Source of the DNA: Verrucomicrobiales bacterium
GTDB lineage: Bacteria > Verrucomicrobiota > Verrucomicrobiia > Verrucomicrobiales > SKLO01
Assembly (NCBI GenBank): GCA_007123195.1
Contig: SKLO01000271.1
Location: 1-9,663 of the forward strand
Direction: 5' to 3'
Length of the DNA: 9,663 nt
The translations under genes were made by a program, and so were the position numbers. How positions within the stretch are numbered: position 1 is the stretch's first letter; every line of letters begins with the position of its first letter. The notes below the pieces were generated by a model, which was given only the letters and a program-made list of their open reading frames with translations, made no database searches and had not been told where the DNA came from. Positions 5,759 to 9,663 of the stretch are shown here, one piece after another.

Positions 5759-6237
5759 GATGATGGTTCAAAATCGATCTGCTGATCGCTCAGGGGCTGA
5801 GGTGCAAGCGCCCCTCGAAGCTCGAAGCCGTCGTTGGCGGCGACCGGCCGGGGGCTGATACGGTTGTCAATGTCCCCCGCCGCATTGAGTTGGCAAGCCA
5901 AATCCGACCGCCCTGCGCCCGCACGAGCGGTGGATTCTCACCGCGTCCACATGCCGGGGGGCGGCTCGTTGGTCCTCGCCCGTCCTCGCCCGTCCTCGCC
6001 CGGGCGGAAATGGCCGGCGGCCGTCGTTTCGGGATTGACTAGCCCGGCACCCTCGCCAAGCGTCTGCGTTCCCGTTCAGGGGCGGCCGCTTCGGACCGGT
6101 CCCGCGGGACCTTCCAGACCGCTCCAGCCAACGGCGCCGGACCAGCAACCCGGGCCGCGCCGGCGTCGGACCGCTTCCGGCTGTCCGGTTGGCGCGCCCG
6201 TTTGCCACCATACCACCACCGATACCCAGCAATTTCC
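5759..6237. other. Long divergent intergenic region between isomerase and icd
   Basis: This 479-bp stretch should contain the promoters of both flanking genes. Seen in it: inverted repeat AGGGGC/GCCCCT (5792-5797, 5810-5815); tandem CTCGAAG (5814-5827); a perfect TTGACA on the minus strand (5870 down to 5865) with no good -10 at normal spacing, overlapped by inverted repeat TCAATG-N10-CATTGA (5867-5888); a 10-bp tandem repeat at 5971-6000; and TTGACT on the plus strand at 6035-6040, also without a good -10. Open frames here, on both strands, are Arg/Pro/Ser-rich and look non-coding. No RNA gene is recognisable. Confidence 0.6.
5971..6000 (+). repeat. Three tandem copies of a 10-bp unit
   Basis: The unit CGTCCTCGCC occurs twice in a row (5981-6000), preceded by a one-mismatch copy GGTCCTCGCC (5971-5980). 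The period of 10 bp is close to one helical turn, so the copies face the same side of the DNA. It may be a slippage product or a cluster of protein-binding sites between the two promoters. Confidence 0.75.
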
Positions 6238-7488
<1,251 letters not shown>

Positions 7489-7496
7489 GGGCCTGG

Positions 7497-7510
7497 CGCC
7501 GTGCACGGCG
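7497..7510. terminator. Perfect 14-bp palindrome just after icd
   Basis: CGCCGTGCACGGCG begins 9 bp after the icd stop. As RNA it could form only a short stem with a small loop, and no T-run follows, so termination is a weak proposal; the position is the main support. Confidence 0.22.
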
Positions 7511-7560
7511 ACTGACCTGATCGGGGCGCGAGCATCCCTCCAAGGCCGGCTGGTCATGTG

Positions 7561-7697
7561 GCCGGGCGCCCCTGCCGTGGCGGCGATGGCGCGCGCGGGC
7601 GGAAAGCACGGAAAGCAGGTCTGGTGCCCGCGCGGGCGTCAGCCGCCTTCCGCCCTTCTCCCGCGCAACGCCACCCGCAGGACCACGGGCGCCCGGC
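7561..7697. repeat. 11-bp inverted repeat pair in the icd-lpdA convergent gap
   Basis: GCCGGGCGCCC (7561-7571) and its exact inverse complement GGGCGCCCGGC (7687-7697) bracket 115 bp of the 243-bp gap. Between them lie a second palindrome GCCCGCGCGGGC (7626-7637) and a tandem duplication (7600-7617). In RNA the arms would pair to close a large structured loop between the two convergent genes. The arms are all G/C in a GC-rich genome, so chance is not excluded. Confidence 0.4.
7600..7617 (+). repeat. Tandem duplication of a 9-bp unit
   Basis: CGGAAAGCA occurs twice head to tail with no mismatch, in the non-coding gap between icd and lpdA. Probably a slippage product; no function is evident. 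Confidence 0.7.
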
Positions 7698-7731
7698 ATG
7701 GGGCTCCCGGTTTGCAAGGTTTCACCTCACG

Positions 7732-9123
7732 TCAAATGTGGATGGCGTGACCGAACGCCTGGCCGGCGGCCTCGTGCACCGCTTCCGACAGCGTCGGGTG
7801 GGCGTGGATCGTGGTCTCCAGATCCTCCCAGGTCATCTCCATCTCCATGCCCAGGCCAAGCTCGGCGATCAGCTCGGTGGCGTTTTCACCGATGATATGG
7901 GCGCCCAGCACTTCGCCGTGCTTGTTGTCGATCACCAGTTTGACGAAACCCTCGGCCTCGCCGACCGCCAACGCCTTGCCGCTGGCGAGGAACGGGAACT
8001 TGCCGACCCGGTAGTCCAGGCCCTTCTCCTTGGCCGCGCGCTCGGTGAGGCCGATGCTGGCCACCTGCGGATGGCAATAGGTGCAGCCGGGGAACAGGGT
8101 CACCCGGCGCGGCTTGTACTTGGGATCAAACATGCCGTTGACCGCCTGAATGCCCTCGAAGCTGGCGGTGTGCGCCAGCCACGGCGCCCCGATGATATCG
8201 CCGGTGGCGAACACACCGCGCACGGAGGTCTCGTAACGGTCGTTGACTTCGATGTAGCCGCGGTCGGTGAGCCGGACCTTGTCGGCGCCGTCCGGCAGCA
8301 CCGGCATCACTCCGATCGCCACCAGGCACACCTCGGCCTTGATGGTCTCGGACTTGCCGTCGGCCGATTCGATCGTGAGTTCGACCGAGTCGCCGTGGTC
8401 CTTGGTGCCGGTGACCTTGGACTTGGTCAGGGCCTTGATGCCCTGCTTCTTGAATGATTTCTCCAGCGCCTGCGACACCTCGGTGTCCTCGACCGGCAGC
8501 AGGTGGTCCATCATTTCCACCACCGTGACCTCGGTGCCGAACGCGTTGTAGAAATAGGCGAACTCGACGCCGATGGCGCCGCCGCCGATGATGACCATCG
8601 ACTTCGGCTGCTGCTCAAGCACCATGGCCTCCTTGGAGGAGATCACCGACTTGCCGTTGAACGGCAGGTCCGGCAGCGGGCGGCTCTTGCAACCGGTGGC
8701 CAGCATCACCGAGGTGCCCTCGAGGGTCTCCTCCTTGCCGTCCTTGCCGACCACCGTCACCTGGCCGGGCCCCTTGAGCCGGCCCTCGCCGCGGAAGTAG
8801 TCGACCTTGTTCTTCTTGAACAGCATCTCAATGCCGCCGGCGAGCTTGTCAGCCACCTTGCGCGACCGGCCGATGATCTTCTCCCAGTCGTAATCAAGGT
8901 TGTCGAAGCTGAAACCGAACTCCTTCGCCTTGTGGGTCATGACCTGATAAAGCTCGGCGTTGCGCAGCAGCGCTTTGGTGGGGATGCAACCCCAGTTCAG
9001 ACAGGTGCCGCCGGCCCGGTCCATTTCCACGCAGGCGGCCTTCTTGCCGAGTTGAGTGGCGCGGATCGCGGCCACGTAGCCCGCAGGCCCGCCGCCGATG
9101 ACGATGAGATCGTAGGATGCCAT
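7732..9123 (-). CDS. lpdA: Dihydrolipoyl dehydrogenase (E3)
   Basis: The protein is 463 residues when started at ATG 9123 (MASYDLIVIGGGPAGYVAAI); the frame runs 40 codons further upstream, but that part is unlike any E3 N-terminus. Seen in order: FAD-binding GGGPAG (residues 10-15), the redox-active disulfide GGTCLNWGCIPTK (C41, C46), the NAD-binding IGGGAIGVEFA (179-189), the second FAD motif FATGD (305-309), and the dimer-interface active-site HAHPTLSEAVHEAA with H442 and E447. All catalytic residues are intact. The flavoenzyme reoxidises dihydrolipoyl groups of pyruvate and 2-oxoglutarate dehydrogenase complexes and the glycine cleavage system, passing electrons to NAD. No E1/E2 gene is adjacent, so it is a stand-alone lpdA, as is common where one E3 serves several complexes. 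It is convergent with icd, the preceding TCA step. Trp at the position before the second motif Gly (NWG rather than NVG) is a lineage feature. Confidence 0.97.
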   Translation of the reverse strand: MASYDLIVIGGGPAGYVAAIRATQLGKKAACVEMDRAGGTCLNWGCIPTKALLRNAELYQVMTHKAKEFGFSFDNLDYDWEKIIGRSRKVADKLAGGIEMLFKKNKVDYFRGEGRLKGPGQVTVVGKDGKEETLEGTSVMLATGCKSRPLPDLPFNGKSVISSKEAMVLEQQPKSMVIIGGGAIGVEFAYFYNAFGTEVTVVEMMDHLLPVEDTEVSQALEKSFKKQGIKALTKSKVTGTKDHGDSVELTIESADGKSETIKAEVCLVAIGVMPVLPDGADKVRLTDRGYIEVNDRYETSVRGVFATGDIIGAPWLAHTASFEGIQAVNGMFDPKYKPRRVTLFPGCTYCHPQVASIGLTERAAKEKGLDYRVGKFPFLASGKALAVGEAEGFVKLVIDNKHGEVLGAHIIGENATELIAELGLGMEMEMTWEDLETTIHAHPTLSEAVHEAAGQAFGHAIHI

Positions 9124-9511
9124 GAGAATGTATTGAGACGGTTGCCACCAGGTCACAGGACGGCGTTGTGGGCGCCCCCGCAGGTCACCCCCGCAGCGGT
9201 GGGCTTCGACCACTCCGACCCAGTGCGGTCGAATCACCCACACTAGCCATAAATCGGCGGATTCAAACCGGGAACCGGGGAAAACGACGAAAACGATGAG
9301 GCCCGCCGTGGCCAGCGGCCCATTGGCAGACCGAAAACAGCGACCCCGCCTGCATGCCGATGGCCCCGATCATGGCCAACACGGTCGAAACCGGGGTGGA
9401 ACACTGCCACGTCGGGCAGGATCACTCGCCCGACCCGGTCGACAGCATCCGCCAGAGCATGGCGCACCTGCGCGGCTGACCGGCGCCGACCACGGTCCCG
9501 GTGTCACTGTG
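9124..9511. other. Intergenic region upstream of lpdA
   Basis: This 388-bp stretch should hold the lpdA promoter. Two exact copies of CAGGTCAC lie at 9149-9156 and 9181-9188, 32 bp apart (about three helical turns), upstream of the lpdA start. A TTGAAT (9266 down to 9261) on the minus strand has only a poor TAGTGT 15 bp further on. A 9-bp near-repeat, GAAAACGAC then GAAAACGAT, sits at 9280-9297. The plus-strand short ORF described separately occupies 9354-9479. A minus-strand open frame (9243-9467) shows no domain-like sequence and is not called. Confidence 0.55.
9354..9479 (+). CDS. Possible short protein or gene remnant with a HCH motif
   Basis: A 41-codon frame starting with ATG at 9354 (another ATG at 9360), reading MPMAPIMANTVETGVEHCHV and ending SIRQSMAHLRG. 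Nearly all codons end in G or C, like the real genes nearby, whereas the opposite-strand frame over the same bases gives unlike-protein sequence. The stretch TGVEHCHVGQD resembles a cytochrome c heme site (CxxCH followed by V-G) that has lost its first Cys. It might be a decayed fragment of a cytochrome-type gene, a small independent protein, or a chance frame. The frame is open upstream only to 9300. Low confidence. Confidence 0.25.
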   Translation: MPMAPIMANTVETGVEHCHVGQDHSPDPVDSIRQSMAHLRG

Positions 9512-9663
9512 TCAGGGCGCCGCGGCGGCGGTCGCGGCCGGGCGGAAGCCGAACGGGTTGCTGTAGGCCATGCCCCCGCGTCCAGTCACCTCGAGCCGCA
9601 CGTGATTGCCGATGCCCGCGGTCGTGCGGTAGTCGAGCACCGGCCCGGTGTGCACCACCTCAC
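9512..9663 (-). CDS. C-terminal fragment of an unidentified protein, partial at right edge
   Basis: The minus frame enters from the right edge and ends with TGA at 9514-9512, giving about 49 residues that read EVVHTGPVLDYRTTAGIGNH and then VRLEVTGRGGMAYSNPFGFR before an Ala/Pro tail. Codons strongly favour G or C in the third position. The closing beta-strand pattern RLEVTG...AYSNPF recalls the C-terminal strands of PHP-domain or CehA/McbA-type metallohydrolases, which often end in a Y-[ST]-N-P motif, but no active-site part is inside the window, so the family is a guess. It is on the same strand as lpdA, about 390 bp upstream of it. Confidence 0.6.
   Translation of the reverse strand, partial: EVVHTGPVLDYRTTAGIGNHVRLEVTGRGGMAYSNPFGFRPAATAAAAP

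Noticed and set aside
5045..5785. 246-codon plus-strand frame opposite the isomerase gene
   Set aside because: Val/His/Gly-rich shadow of a gene with an intact Tat signal and metal site on the other strand.
5971..6000. CRISPR-like repeat
   Set aside because: The 10-bp units are directly adjacent without spacers and there are no cas genes.
7558..8457. 299-codon plus-strand frame opposite lpdA
   Set aside because: Mirror frame of lpdA; the minus strand has all E3 motifs.
9124..9243. N-terminal extension of lpdA
   Set aside because: The 40 extra residues are not seen in E3 enzymes, and MASYDLIVIGGG is the standard N-terminus.
9243..9467. 74-codon minus-strand frame upstream of lpdA
   Set aside because: No domain-like features, and codon third positions favour the opposite strand over the same bases.

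Overview
The window is GC-rich (very high third-position GC in every convincing gene), bacterial, and looks chromosomal. The dihydrolipoyl dehydrogenase (redox motif GGTCLNWGCIPTK), the small cytochrome with its C-terminal VTAGQVTGLREAT-type tail and the Tat-exported TIM-barrel isomerase all resemble proteins I associate with Verrucomicrobiota, probably near Opitutae. This placement is from memory of family style, not from a search. No clear Shine-Dalgarno sequence precedes any of the genes whose starts can be placed.

Layout. (1) Positions 1-2307, minus strand: a tight three-gene unit read right to left, with a VTC-type polyphosphate polymerase domain protein, a DUF4956 membrane protein overlapping it by 13 bp, and an HlyD-like membrane-fusion/adaptor protein that runs off the left edge. 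(2) 2308-2636: a divergent intergenic region with a perfect 20-bp interrupted palindrome. (3) 2637-4260, plus strand: a small membrane protein of unknown function, a membrane-anchored azurin-like cupredoxin, and a monoheme cytochrome c lipoprotein whose GTG start overlaps the cupredoxin stop. (4) 4415-4798, plus: glyoxalase I-like VOC enzyme. (5) 4826-5758, minus: Tat-signal sugar phosphate isomerase/epimerase-like protein, convergent with the glyoxalase. (6) 5759-6237: a 479-bp divergent intergenic region with a short tandem repeat. (7) 6238-7488, plus: NADP isocitrate dehydrogenase. (8) 7732-9123, minus: dihydrolipoyl dehydrogenase. (9) 9124-9511: no confident gene, only a short ORF with coding-like codon use. 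(10) 9512-9663, minus: the C-terminal end of a gene entering from the right.

How they fit together: icd and lpdA are central carbon (TCA cycle / 2-oxoacid dehydrogenase) enzymes. The cupredoxin and cytochrome are a likely translationally coupled pair of envelope electron carriers. The VTC-DUF4956-HlyD unit is the least understood part: it combines a polyphosphate-polymerase fold with a multi-pass membrane protein and a periplasmic adaptor, and is the best candidate for an undescribed system. No mobile element, CRISPR array, rRNA or tRNA was seen.
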